Position numbers and translations under genes: made by a program
Notes under the pieces: generated by a model
Database searches by the model: none
Told to the model about the DNA's origin: nothing
What the model saw: only the letters and a program-made list of their open reading frames with translations
Shown here: piece by piece, positions 23,341 through 35,788 of the stretch
Position numbering within the stretch: position 1 is the stretch's first letter
How the letters are laid out: the number at the start of each line of letters is the position of its first letter
Assembly: GCA_000497125.2 (NCBI GenBank)
Contig: CM035322.1
Location: forward strand, 938,001-1,002,000
Reading direction: 5' to 3'
Origin: Spironucleus salmonicida
Taxonomy: Eukaryota > Fornicata > Diplomonadida > Hexamitidae
Length of the DNA stretch: 64,000 nt

Positions 23341-26300
23341 TCACTAGCACACTTATTCTATAATATAATTTATATCTAGTGGTTCTTCTTATTCAATCTC
23401 TATCAACTATGGTAAAGGTGCATCTAAATTACGTTAAAACAGATCTCCAAAATCATTTAACTTATAATGCGAAACTAACTTATTTTAATTTCCGGGAGAA
23501 ATAAGAACGTGATTAATGCTATGTATCAAAAATTTACCACTGCCCAATTATAGCTTTTAATTTACTTAAACACTTTTCTTATTATTCAAAAATATATTAG
23601 CTCTTGCATGAAATTCTAGATTTTGTGGTATCATTTTATTTGGTTTTTAGCATATAATACTAATTATAGCAAATGGGTTAAAGGCTTTATTATTTAGAGT
23701 TACAAATAATTTATCATTTAGTTTAACAGCATGATAATCTTATTAAAATAAAACCTACGTGTATGGGATATAATTAAATATAAATTTTTTATTTGTATCA
23801 ATAGTGAATATTTTAACTTTTTATGATGTCAATTTATGAATATTAGTTAGTTTTTCAAAAATAGATTTTTCGTCTATGGTTTATTCTGATTAATTACTGA
23901 CTATAGAATCTTTAATTAAATTAATTGGTTATTCACTTAATTTTAATATTAAAAAGAAAAATATTAATAATAGAATAACAGCACATAATGAGTAAATTTC
24001 ATCTATTTCTAATCCATACATTAATTGTTGGTTAAAATTAACAGAAACATTTTGGATTATATTCCTTTAGTCAGGATTTCTATAAGTATAATTATAGTAT
24101 AATTACACTGTTGATGAAATATTTAAGACAAAATTATTTATTTCAGTAAATTTACCATAGTTATAATGATTAATCTATCCAAGTATAAAACTTCTATTTA
24201 AAATGCTAAGCTAGTCAAACGTAACTATAAAACTATCTTTCACGCGACATACAAATAATTCAGAGTTTATTGTTAAATTGTTACCTAAGACTCCAAAACA
24301 TGTTATATTATATAAAGTTGTATTCTAAGTTTATGTTATAAACGTGGATACATTGGGATTATTTTCAATAGAAAACTTTTCATTTATTGATAATTAGCCA
24401 AATTGTTATCTTATTGAATAGTTTGTCGTATAAACTGCTAAAAATCCTATATCTAATAATGATTAAAGTATTACATCAACATTTAATTGACTATCATAAA
24501 CAATAGGTTGACAATAATAATCAAATATATAATAATTTTTTAACTTTTTATTTTGGAAAAATTTATCGCTAATAATATTACCTATAATACCTATAGAGCC
24601 TACTTCAACTGGTCTATTTGTAATATCTAAAGAATTTGAGTAAATAGGGGTTATGAAAATATTTTAAGTACGAGTTATATTTATTTATTATACATTTTTA
24701 TAGGAATTGAGTAGTAAATTGAAATTTTTATGAAGAAATTCTGTTGTCATTGTTAAATTATTGTAAAACATAAATGAGTTTTAATTAATACCAACATATA
24801 TATTTTAGATTTATTCTATTTTATAATAGCTGTTTTATATATCATTATCTAACCATATATTTTTAAAATAATCAGTTTATAAATGTCGATTTTTATATAA
24901 AAGGAATTCTTATTTTTACACCGAATTACCATGAATATATAAATAAATTTTAAGCTAATATATAATTTAATTAATAGACTAAAGTAACATATCTGCAATT
25001 ATAGGTGAGAATATTTAATTTTTAGTCGATAAATTAAATTGTTAAAGATTTAGTAAAGATTATGAATCTAGAATTAATTTTTCGGGATAAATAGTCATTT
25101 CTGGATATTGGCGTATGAAATAATCAATTGTATTCATTTTTTAGCAAAAAAATTAAGATTCTGACATATAAGACTTATCAGCATCTAAAATGTTAACTTT
25201 TACATATTTATTTAATATTTACTATGCTGCTTTCACTTCTAAATTCATTATATATTCAAGAGATTAAAGTATTTCGTTCTTAAATTGTGTAATATCTCCA
25301 AATTCAGATAGCATTTATAATGAATTATTAATTAAAGGGTAATAAAATCCTAAATTTTTTAAAAATCCTTAATTTTATATATTTTTTAATGAATCCATTT
25401 CAAATTTCAAATTTTATTCAAGCAAAGAAGAGTTAGGAAAAATCGATATAGGTGAAATTATTGTCTTTGGTTCATTATCTGGGAATTTTTCATTAACAAA
25501 ATGCTAGGAAAATTAGGTATTAGGAGTTGTAAACGCTGAACATTAATTCCGCAATAATGTTTTCAACTATCCTAGCTAAACTTAAACATTAAATCCATCA
25601 GTAAGATTTTAGTATACATAATATCCTGCCTATTTACGTAAAAATCCATTTGTACTTGTAATTGGCATTGGAATTTCGCTTTAATCAAGTATATATTCTA
25701 AAAATAGATTTGCATTACGAAATCGTTTAGTGGGGAAAGGTAATATTTAACTATACTATCTGTTTTAAATGACTGTATCTTTGTACTGATTTTCTTACGA
25801 AATGAGTATGTAATTAATAAGCTGAAAATCAAAACTGATAACAACACCAGTTTAGTCGTCTGATATACAGTTTAGGTTAAAATCAGCAGGTTAAGCCAAA
25901 TTAAATAGTAATCCAACATATTTGAAATCATTATATACTGCTTGACCTACAATTATTTATTCATCCTTGAATCTCATCATAATACTTGTATCGTAATTTT
26001 ACTCTAAAAAGACTCGAATCGCTTAACTAATACAGACATTTCTATAGTTTTGAGAAATTTGACAGAAGTAAGTAAAGTCGGCAGATAAGTACCGAAAATC
26101 AGATTATTTTATTCTCTCTGTCGACCAATAAAAAATATTATAATTCGGAAACTATTTCCCTTTAATTTGTTATCGTTACTAATAGAAAATGAAAAATTAT
26201 ATAAAGACTTCATTTTTATAAAACAAATATTAACTTTCTGATACTTATCTAACTTAATTATATATAACATCGAGTTCTTAAATATTAAATGATTCTTGTG

Positions 26301-26877
26301 GCTATGATATTAGGTTATGATTAATTATATTAGCTAACATTGTATATTCATAATGTGTTCCATTCCATAACCATATTCTATCAAAAAGCGTAGCTGTCTG
26401 AATAATGAGTTCACTTATATAATTATAGTCAATACCTAAATTGATAATTATAATATCTCTTGAAATAGACTACATTTATGCAGCAGACGTAAAAGACGAT
26501 AAATTTATAGGAACATCACCTTCTTGTATAAAGTTATCAAATTTAATAGATTAGATAAATTATTAAATATTCTCAAACTATATTTGCATATTCTTTTTTA
26601 TATCAAATGATGGATTTTTAAGGTATGATGATGGGAAGTTAGCTGGAATAGTATTTTTCTAATCAAAATATTCAGGTTAAATGAAAACTGGTGGATCATA
26701 ATATAGTGACTATGACTCGAGATATTCCACTTTATTTTTAAAATCACTTTAGTAACTATCGAGTGTACTTTAGTATTAATTAGTTATTTATATCAATTCA
26801 GTTAAATTAACTGTTACCATCAACATCGAAATCATTCTCAAAAGAGATATAAATATTAATATATATAATAATGTCAT
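23341..26877 (-). CDS. Large type I membrane protein of unknown function
   Basis: A single frame of 1,178 residues runs from ATG 26877 to TGA 23343-23341, and TAA/TAG codons are very common. An in-frame TGA upstream with no Met between fixes the start. The N terminus is a signal peptide (MTLLYILIFISLLRMISML). A long Asn/Tyr/Ser-rich ectodomain of about 950 residues with many N-glycosylation-type NxS/T sites follows. A single transmembrane segment (around residue 990, SLCAVILLLIFFFLILKL) precedes a cytoplasmic tail of about 180 residues. This is the layout of a cell-surface or sorting receptor. I see few cysteines and no recognisable extracellular domain. Its promoter must lie inside the 24 bp gap to UTP10 or within UTP10 itself. 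Confidence 0.75.
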
Positions 26878-26901
26878 CCATTTCTTTTTCCATTCCGAAC
26901 A
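26878..26901. promoter_or_regulatory. 24-bp head-to-head gap between the membrane protein and UTP10
   Basis: The two ATGs (26877 minus, 26902 plus) are separated by 24 bases containing the pyrimidine patch CTTTTTCCATTCC on the plus strand. The AT-rich TATATAATA tract proper to UTP10 (about 26858-26870) falls within the signal-peptide codons of the divergent gene, so promoter and coding information overlap. Confidence 0.5.
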
Positions 26902-29900
26902 ATGTCAACCTAACTAACTACTCAATTAAAAGGCCTCCAATAGGAAAAAATTGAAAGAACAGGAGATGGTATTCGTAAATAAACAACCTCTATACTCTTT
27001 GGTAACAATGCTAAGCAATTTACTATGTAGTAAATTCACGAGATTTCACTTGTAGCTTTTAATGAATTGATAATCCTCAACAACCAGTTTTAACGTTTTT
27101 CTGAACTGTTTTAATAGGATTCTATTTCATATGACAGAGAAATTCACGATCCTAAAGATAATGACCTTTTAGACAAATAAATTGACTAATTTTTGTAAAA
27201 GCTAGCTGGCTACTTCGCATATCCAGCGGCTGTTAAATCCCTTGAATTCCTACTGCGACGATTTCGTATTGATTTGCATCATAAAAGTCAGCTCATTACT
27301 TATTTCTTACCATATCATGAAATTCAGTCGTATTAGCTTCTTCTCTAGACGCTTAATCCTGAAGATTTAGACGTTAACGCATTTCCCTGCTCACGATCGC
27401 AGTTGTCAAACTATTTCCTGAAGCAAAATTCATTGAATTTTGGGAAGCAAATATCCACCGCAAAAATAATGAAACAACAGTCACTTGTGATTCACTAAAA
27501 GTTTATTTGCGTTTTAGCTCTTGAAATTTACGGTAAAATATAAAATTCATAAAATCTCACTGAGTTCGTCAGAAAATCATTTGACTACGTCTTTGATGAG
27601 CTCAAACTTGACAACAATAATGACGTAACGTCGTGGTTGCTCAGCGTTTCTGTGTTATTTTCAAAGTAGCCAATTTAAGAAAAATTCGCAAATAGTCTTG
27701 TTTATCGCATCCTCAACTTGTAGAATATAAGCTTAGTAACCATTATAAAATCTATAATTATCATAGTTAAAAATCAAGAATTACCTTTAAATTTGGAGTT
27801 GAGCGAAGCAATTTTAATGAAATTATTAGAATTAAATTTAGCTGAAATAATCAATATTGACCTCCTTCTTACACGCACTGTTTAGACTCTTCTGTCACAC
27901 TAATTAACAGTCAAAAGTATCAATTTAAATTCGGTTTTGCTCAGAAAAATTTATGAAAAATCAATTTCCGAAAAAGCTGAACTGCCAAATTTCGCTATTT
28001 CGCTGACTCGTTAATTACTGTTTTTTGCTGAAAATCAGCCATAAATCAAATTATTTTTACAAACTATTGAGATCACTAATCCTTTAGCGTTTGCCACAGG
28101 TTTTTCTGGATTTGCATAATCTGGTGGCGCTTTGGGATCAGTTTCTGATATAATCTAAAATGCCGCATTAGTTATTTTACAATAAAAAACTGGAGAATTC
28201 TCATTAGCTCAAGCTATTTAACACTAGGATCAAACTATCCGCTTTTCGGCGTATAATTCCATCCTTTAAATAATTGAAAAAGAGGATTTGTCTACCTAAA
28301 AGTCACTTCTACGTGTTATTTTATGTAATTTGCCTTTAGAAAGCGAGTTTAATGTCATTTTGAAGCAACTTGAAATTTGTAATTTGGTTAAAGATGCAGA
28401 GATTTTGGCCGAATAAAAATCTATAGAAGCGATTGTTTAAACTTTCAGAAGAATTGTGAAAACGCCTTCTCCGTTTATGTTAGAGACATCAAATGCGTTA
28501 GTTTCACTTATTTCGGGTGCATAAAGCTCTGATTATTAATAAATTAAGAATTATGTGAGTCTTTTGAACGTTTTAACTAATGGGACCGATGCAGTTAATC
28601 TGACAAAGTTTGTTCATGATAATATATAGTTTTCCTTATTTCCATTTGAAAATGAAAATGACTTCATGGAATGTGTTAAATAGCAATTTTTCAGCAGTAA
28701 TATTTTATTAGTTGTTCTTATTGTTTGGATTTAAGGTAGAGAAAATTTAATAAATGGTTAGATAATCGAATAAATTAACAGATACGGTTTATTCAAAGAA
28801 ATATTTATTGGATAATTGCACAATATTATGGATGATAATGTCATTATGCGTATAATTCCTTAATTAAAAGGCGAGGTTCTATTGTAATATCTAAAGAATG
28901 TATATGATTTACATGGCTTTTTAAAATTATTTAAAATAATTGAATAAAATAACAGCGTGTCATCCTAATCTGTTTATTCAGATATTTTGAAATATATTTT
29001 AGTTTCTATCAAAGAAGATTAAGATGTTGTTTTGGTATTTTTCCTTTATATGTTCTCTACAACGAACTAAGTATAAGAGATTATACTTCAACTTCAAACT
29101 TGTCAGTTTAGTGCTATCAAATCTCTTGCCTCAAATTCAATTACTGAAATAGTGTAGATCATGCCTGAACTTCTCCCTAGACTAAATAACTAAGAACCTA
29201 TAATCATAAATGCATTTTGTTCATTTATTTTTTCAAAATTAAATGATTTTAAAGATGATTAAGAGAATGCAACTGTTTTAATTGATTTCTTAACTTTTTT
29301 GGTCTGTGAAACAACAACAGATAATTTCAAAGAAATCGCGCAACTTTATTTTGAAAAAATATTAAATAATCATAACTATCACGATATAGGACTTTATGAA
29401 ATTGCATACCACAATCTTTGCCTTATTGACGATTAAATTAAATAAGAGCTTCCTATCTCGTTATAACAATTGAACCTATGTATTACTATTATTATATAGG
29501 TTAATAACCAATAATTTTAGGAAATACCATACGTTATGTGGATCCTTTCTGCTCCGTCAGAATTTTCTGAAATTATTTAGAATAATAAAGAACTACTTAT
29601 TTTAACATAGGCACCTAAACTTACATATGTAGTTAATACATTATTACTATAGGCTCCCATTTCGTGTAAACTTGAGTAAACAATAATCTAGTCAAATCCT
29701 ATTGCTTTTATATAAATTCTATTGTTGCACAACGGTATAATTGAGGATATTTATGAGCTTATCAGTTTAATTATTACAGTTCTTGAAAATTCTTCTGATA
29801 ACGAAATTACTATCAATTATTGTATCAAACTTCTTATAAAGTATCAAGTATCAGAATAAATCGAGCTTTCTATAGATTAGGCTAACATAATATTTTAACA

Positions 29901-32220
29901 TATTTAACAATGTAACATCAACTAAATGTTAAGTTTGGCAAACTTTTTAGACTTATCAGGAATGCTAACCTTTATTGAGTTCACTATGAAGTCTAATGAC
30001 TTCGATACAATTTTCTTACGCAATTTATTAAGTTTATTAACTGAAAAATTCTCGTAAAACGAATTTATCTAGATAATTATTTTTATTGTAAATAATATAC
30101 CTAGATAAGTAGAATATATTAAGGAGATTGACATTATTATTCCAGAAATTCTTTCTGTTTTAATCCTTATCTTAAGTAAGGAAAGTAGAAACTTTAATTT
30201 TGTTAAAGAAATTGCCCAGGAAATGGAAAGTTCAACTATTTATGGGTCGATTTCGGTTGTACTTGGTTATCTATTTGATATAGTACCAGTAATGGAATTA
30301 TTAGTTGAAGAAAATGACCAATACTTACCTAAATCTCTTTTAGACGCTGCTATGGGCGAAGATGATAAGATTATCAAAAATGCAATTGAATATGCTGAAA
30401 TTATGCTCAAATACGTTCAAACTGAATAAAATGAAGTATAGACATTTTTCTCATAAAGCTTAAGTGTTTCCCCTATTGAATTTTTACTATAAATAGTTTT
30501 ATTGGTCCCTGAAGGATTAGAAAATATTTTAATTCAACTTAATCATCAGATAACCGAGATGACAGTTTTAAGTAAGATAATCCGTGAAGTATATGAAAAT
30601 AATAAAGATATCTTAGTAATTTAAAAAGCCTTTATGATTCTCAACCTATCAGTCTAGAGCAAAGATGATGTTGACGTGTTTTACGAAGTTTTCATCGATA
30701 TAAAAGATATCATAAATTAATTTAACATAGAACATTGCGTCATTACCTTTATCGTGTCCATCTTAGAAAAATCAACAATAGCGAATACTAAAATGATCGA
30801 AATCGCTGAATTTTTCATTTAGACCTATTCCTCTGTACTGGATTCTACCGATTTAGAGCTTGTAGACCTAGTTCTTTACGGCTTGACATTCTTACCAGGC
30901 ATTCTCAAGGTCAAACTGGTCCCATTTTTACAATCTTTAGTGGAAAAATTAATTACTCTCAAAACAATTTAATAACTTTAATCAATGATTCTGGAATTAA
31001 CATAGCAACTGATATAATACGCAATTAAGTACTCCACCTTCTTATTAGCCAAATACTTCACCATTTTGATCGAGTTTGGCCCAGATCAGCTAACTGAGAA
31101 CTCTCCAGTCTACGGCGAGTTCAACTTCGTCCCTGAGCCCGAGCAAACTGATGAATATCGCGCCAAAATCGCGAATCTCGAGGTCCTGCAACTAATTTGT
31201 CAGCAAATTCAGCTCCAGGTGCCGTTCCGAGTGTTCAGTGCGTTTCTGAAGCAGTTTCTGCCTCAAATTCTGCTCCAGCCGGCCTCCATTACCCAGTTTT
31301 GCTACCTGCTCTTTTTCTCGCTTAAAATGTACAATAACAGCACCAAGAGCGTCACCGAGATCTGCAGCCTCTTCACGGCGATAATGGCGCTCGGCGATTA
31401 CCGGCTCAATTCAGTGCTCGCGAGCGTCGTCAGCTTCTACGTTTCAGCGCTGACGCCGAACGAGCTGAGCGAGTTTCTGGCAGAAATGCTCAATTTCGGT
31501 ACCCAGGACGCGGATACGTCTTCTGTACCTCTCTTTGAGGCCAAAACCGCTGCGCTGTCGCGGCCGAATTTCGCGAATTTGGTGCCGCTTTTGCAGCTCT
31601 TCGCAGGCGTAGCGACGACGAAATCGAACTAGTTTTACGCGTTCGTGGCGGGCGCGATCCGTGATCTCACAGCACAGCTCCTGAACGCGACCGCGGAGCC
31701 TTCTGACCTGATCCCATAATTCGACTCCACTGTCTCAGCGTTCCAGACGCCGTTCTACGTCTTCACGACGCGCTTTGGTGCCGACACACCGCAGAGCGCT
31801 TAGCGCAACCTAGGATACGCGTTCCTACGCTTTATGGCTGAGCTCTTCCATTCCGCACCTTACGTCCTGGACGAGTTCGTCGTCCTGAGCGTCGTGGAGT
31901 GCGCTGTCGCGATGCGGCAGCCGGGCGAGGCGGAGCGCTTCGAGCTAGAGGCGTACGCGAAGCTCGTGCGGCTGCAGCGCAGCCAGGTCAACTTCGAGGC
32001 CACACTGTGCGCGATCGCGCGCAGCCTCGCTGAGACTGGTAACTTCGCTGTGCTCGAGGTCGTGGCGCGCGAGGCCGGTGAGCTTTTCGCTGGCGCCGCT
32101 GCGGATGTCGCTGAGCTCGTGAACGAGGCTGCGGAGAGCGTCGTGGGCGAGGCCGCCGCGCGGCGCGTCGTATACGCGATCGAGGAGGGTACTAAGCGCA
32201 CTTTCCGGAGCTTCCTGTGA
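26902..32220 (+). CDS. UTP10: UTP10/HEATR1, SSU-processome HEAT-repeat scaffold
   Basis: One frame of 1,772 residues ends at TGA 32218-32220. The N terminus carries the U3-protein hallmark: LQKLAGYFAYPAAVKSLEFL at about residues 99-118, followed by RRFRIDLHHKSQLITYFLPY and HEIQSY, as in yeast Utp10 and human HEATR1. The rest is almost entirely amphipathic Leu/Ile-rich helices consistent with HEAT repeats, including a conserved-looking C-terminal region. Utp10 is part of the t-UTP/UtpA complex needed for pre-18S rRNA transcription and processing in the nucleolus. The length is close to the yeast protein (1,769). Most of the gene is AT-rich with TAA/TAG for Gln, but from about 31060 onward composition switches abruptly to GC-rich with CAG. 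The 3' end is 27 bp from the convergent thioesterase stop. Confidence 0.92.
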
Positions 32221-32247
32221 GGTTTTTTGATTCAGTGAAAATTAGGT

Positions 32248-33234
32248 TCAGAAGGCTACCTGGGGCGCCAGTATGCTTTGTGGTGCATTCACGACTGCCC
32301 TACGCTTCTTGATTGCGTAGAACGTGGCCAGTAGCACCGCTGCAAATGCTACGATAATAGCGAGGCTGATTCCTACAATGGCACCGCTGGAGAGCATATT
32401 TTGGGATATGACGTCCATCGTGAGATGCTTAGCTAGGTCGGTCTACACGAACGTCTGGTTACTGTTGTATCCTGAATGTAGTGACTAGGTTTCGATCTTT
32501 ACTATGCGGCCCTCCTCGTTCATGGTTTTGAGTCCGTAGAGGTCCTGCAGATAGACGTCGGTGTGCTCCATATCCACAATTTCAGTGCTGCTGCCGTTCT
32601 TGAAGAAGCCGAGGAACGAGCTCTGCCAGGGGCGTATGATCTCGTCTTTGGGCGAGGCAAACATAACCAATTTGTCTATCGACATAAAATTGGTTTTTAC
32701 TTGCTGGCTGAATTCTCGCTCGTTGTTGATCACCGGGAGCGCGAGGGCACCCTTTACGTATTTATCGTACGCGGTCGGATCTCGCCAATAATTAGTAGGA
32801 GCTAATGTATTTTAAATACCTTCAAGGTAGATAAGATTAGGTGAAATCGCAGTCAATCCCAAAGTGCAGTCTTCCTTACCTTTACAGAAATAGCCAGCAA
32901 GTGGACTAGCGAGAGTAATAAGTCTAAGCATTTTCACAGAGTTGTGCGACAACATTTGAAGATAATATCTCATTATCATTCCACCTTGAGAATGACCTAC
33001 ACCTATAAACCCATTCTATGTCTCTTTGTGACTCTTAATACATAGAGCTAATTATTCAGCCTACCAAGAAATTGGCTTATTAATAGAGTTTTATGCACCA
33101 TTTCCAACTTCACAATTAAAAACTATGAAGTCTTTTTCCTGCAGCCACTTTTATATCAACGACATTGATGATTTATTAGTTGTAGCACCATGCATCAATA
33201 CAATTGGAGGTTGAATAGTAAGTAAAATGATCAT
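32248..33234 (-). CDS. PPT1: Membrane-anchored palmitoyl-protein thioesterase (PPT1-like)
   Basis: A frame of 328 residues runs from ATG 33234 to TGA 32250-32248. PPT1 removes thioester-linked fatty acyl groups from proteins in the lysosome. Matches to PPT1 include PPIVLMHGATTN at the start of the alpha/beta hydrolase fold, the nucleophile elbow GVGHSQGG (Ser about residue 82), NYWRDP, and the C-terminal block KTNFMSIDKLVMFASPKDEI, WQSSFLGFF and YLQDLYGLKTMNEEGRIV. The catalytic Asp is probably in SPKDEI and the His in SLHSG. Unlike soluble PPT1, it ends with a single hydrophobic segment (about 23 residues of Ile/Ala/Val/Leu) and a KKRR-containing tail of about 24 residues, so it is predicted to be a type I membrane protein. 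The first residues (MIILLTIQP) may be a short signal sequence. The 5' half is AT-rich; the 3' part is GC-rich. Confidence 0.88.
32490..32795. repeat. 306-bp GC-rich block shared with the second thioesterase copy
   Basis: This stretch matches 59749-60054 base for base except for about three mismatches, including all synonymous positions, while sequence on both sides differs strongly. It covers the codons from about NYWRDP to RIVKIET. See the matching entry. Confidence 0.95.
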
Positions 33235-33576
33235 TTGAAATGAAAAGAAATATAGGATTCTATAAAGGTAACACTATTTAGTATAGTTGTTATTAGCTTT
33301 ATTTTTGAAATAAAAATTATTTCCTACTATACTTTTTATTTTGTTTTTAATTTTTAAATACTCTAAGATTAGTTATCAGTAATCTTAGTTATTATTATAT
33401 AGTAATACAGTAAAACTTAGTAAAATCAACTAAAATCTAATTCTAATTAATATTAAAATTATAAAATATACTAATAAGTTTATTTTTAAACTTCACTACA
33501 AAATTTACTAATAGAAATACAAATATATCAGTATTCTATTTGAAACATTCGTAATTAATATTTTTGCTAAAATATA
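33235..33576. other. AT-rich spacer
   Basis: No gene or clear element is visible apart from the presumed promoter of the thioesterase next to its ATG. Confidence 0.5.
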
Positions 33577-35079
33577 TCAGTGATTTTATGTTCTCCCCTA
33601 CTTACGTTTCTTCTAGTTCTTAATAACCTATATTGAGATAACTATACCAATGATTGATATATAGCAGCTTAAAGCCAAAAATCCGGCTCCAAACGAGCAA
33701 GCAATGATCAAAGTGTAGTCGAACCGTATTCGCCTGACATCATCCACTACAATTTGGTACGAGTTCCATCCCAGTTCCATCGTCAGAATGTACTCATCGT
33801 GCGCAAAGAACGAAGGATGCGTGGATGAAAATTCTATCCTGACCAGACCACTGTTAAACTCAGCCTCCAGGAGCAGCTACTCATTAGCGTTGTTCTTGAT
33901 CAAAAACACTGCGTCCCCGAAGTCGCACTTACCATTCTGAAACAAAGTCAACCTGAGCCACCGCGTGTTGTGGACAGTGCCGGCAGCCTTCGTCCAGCAG
34001 GTCGATATTGCCTGCGGGGTTATCTTGTAGAGGGACTTCAGGGAACCATCAGCGTCCTCTGACAGCACGTCGACGTTGATATCATCGAACTTCTGTCCTC
34101 TTACAAGCTACGAGCATATGCTTATAGTCTCTAGATTTTGCTGGTCACATCTAATTTCCAAGGTCTGCCCTTGTGTAATAGCTTAATCGTATATCAGTGA
34201 GAACTGATGAACAGTATTATTAAGCAATATTCCAAGTTTCACTGTTGTCAGATAGCCAATAGTGCTAAGATATTGGGGATACAGGGTTTTGTTATATTCA
34301 AAATTAAGGTAAAATTTATTATTCCAAAATCCTACTGTAGCATTTGTGAAGAAATCAACGGTAGTTTACAGATTAATCTTACCTATATTTTATTAAAAAT
34401 TTATTGAATCTCCACTTTAGCTGCTTACAAATACAAGCTCGCCATACAGAAAAGGTGTTGATACTATTAACTATTAGACATTCATATTGAATGTTAGGGT
34501 CTATTAACTTACATTATAGTCGAATCCTGCTAAATCAAGATCCCCAAGGAACCCATTAAGGTTGAACTGAATTTTTGTAAGAAAATTATCTACACCTGGT
34601 GCCTCTAATGTCATTTAGTTAGCACATATACCAGTGGGGTTCACAGTTACAGTAATACTGTCTCGGGATACTTATGCCCGCGAGTCTCTTTAATAGCATA
34701 ATTGAAGATTTGATCTTTGCAGCAAAAAATCTCGCATTTTGATGGTAATTATGTGACCATAGGTGTAGATATCAAGTTAAGATATATGAACTTAAGTAAG
34801 TGTTACTCCGGTAGGAAGCACTGCGAGAAACCTAATAGTTTTAGTATTTTCATAAGAAAAATCATCTAATGTCTATACAGCCATTGGAACTGTTGAACCA
34901 AGGGGACTATTTATCGTTAAGTTTACTTGAACCCCTGGAGGCATTACATCGCATAGTGGGTTATTTAAGGATATTAGGGTCACAGCATACTAATTAGAAT
35001 TAGTAAAATACTATACTAACGATAAGTCAGAATAACAGTCGTCAAGCAAAGTTTAAAAAAACTATAACACGATAATCAT
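33577..35079 (-). CDS. Type I membrane protein of unknown function, 500 residues
   Basis: A single frame runs from ATG 35079 to TGA 33579-33577. The N terminus is hydrophobic (MIIVLQFFQTLL) and may be a signal peptide. The ectodomain is beta-strand-like with scattered cysteines (DDCYSD, NPLCDV, GICANQ, RCDQQN, ISICSQ, STCWTK, GKCDFG) and several NxT/S sites. A transmembrane segment near the C terminus (LIIACSFGAGFLALSCYISI and IGIVISI) is followed by a short basic tail (VIKNQKKRKQGR). It sits directly upstream of the thioesterase on the same strand. I do not recognise the extracellular fold. The C-terminal quarter (33660-34080) is GC-rich and the rest AT-rich with many TAR codons. Confidence 0.75.
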
Positions 35080-35594
35080 TTTAAAAACCTAAATTTATTT
35101 GAATATAATAGTACTAATTATATAAATATTCAGTTGAAGAATTATTTTACATACTTATGATTATATAGACTCTATTATATAATATTTTTTTAGTCATTCA
35201 AAAGTAAATATAATTTATATTATTAGTGTTAAGTATTAATTTAGTATTGAGTAAAACTAGTATATCGGGTAATAAGATAAAATATTTGATAAGTTTATAA
35301 TATTTGTTTAATTTAATTTTATATATCATTAAATAAATGGTATTATATATTATGAAATACTTTACAGTTTAATATCAAATTATTAATTCTATCTAATAAT
35401 ATAGTATTAAGGTTTTAACTTAAAACTCAATAATAATTGTATCAAGAGTATTGTAAAGGGATAGAAAAATGTAACTCAATAATTTATTTTATTTTATATA
35501 TAAGAAATTATATAACAAGTAACATTCTTAAATATTTTATCGAGTCATAAATCTATTAACCTTGCATCAAATCTACCACTTTAAATTCCTAGAA
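35080..35594. other. AT-rich spacer
   Basis: Nothing recognisable lies here. It separates the divergent starts at 35079 and 35595. Confidence 0.5.
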
Positions 35595-35768
35595 ATGAAG
35601 CTGGAATCAGCCCCACCTGCTGGCGCAAAGCCTGTCATTATGAGTGCATAGGAATTATTGAAATAAGAATAACTTGCAGCGAATGAACTCATGGAGTAAG
35701 AATTACTCCAGAATGGCGTGGATGCTGAGACGATGAAGCTCAACTCTATCGTGGACGAGTGGAAGTGA
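35595..35768 (+). CDS. Small helical protein of 57 residues
   Basis: An ATG at 35595 opens a frame ending at TGA 35766-35768. The peptide is charged and helical (SAQELLKQEQLAANELMEQE) and ends in DEWK. Four Gln are TAG/TAA codons. Composition rises to GC-rich here, matching the neighbouring coding island rather than the AT-rich spacer, which supports coding. The stop is 20 bp from the convergent nucleotidase stop. No family is recognised. Confidence 0.45.
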
Positions 35769-35788
35769 TGGTTTTTAATATCATTCGC

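Noticed and set aside
31860-32201. Minus-strand Ser/Ala/Thr-rich frame of 113 codons
   Set aside because: Antisense shadow of the GC-rich 3' end of UTP10.
32561-32805. Plus-strand frames repeated at 59820-60067
   Set aside because: Both are antisense to the conserved thioesterase block; they recur only because the block is duplicated.
33577-35079. Membrane protein as a HAP2-type or other known fusogen or adhesin
   Set aside because: The type I layout and cysteines are suggestive, but no family signature could be matched, so it is left unknown.
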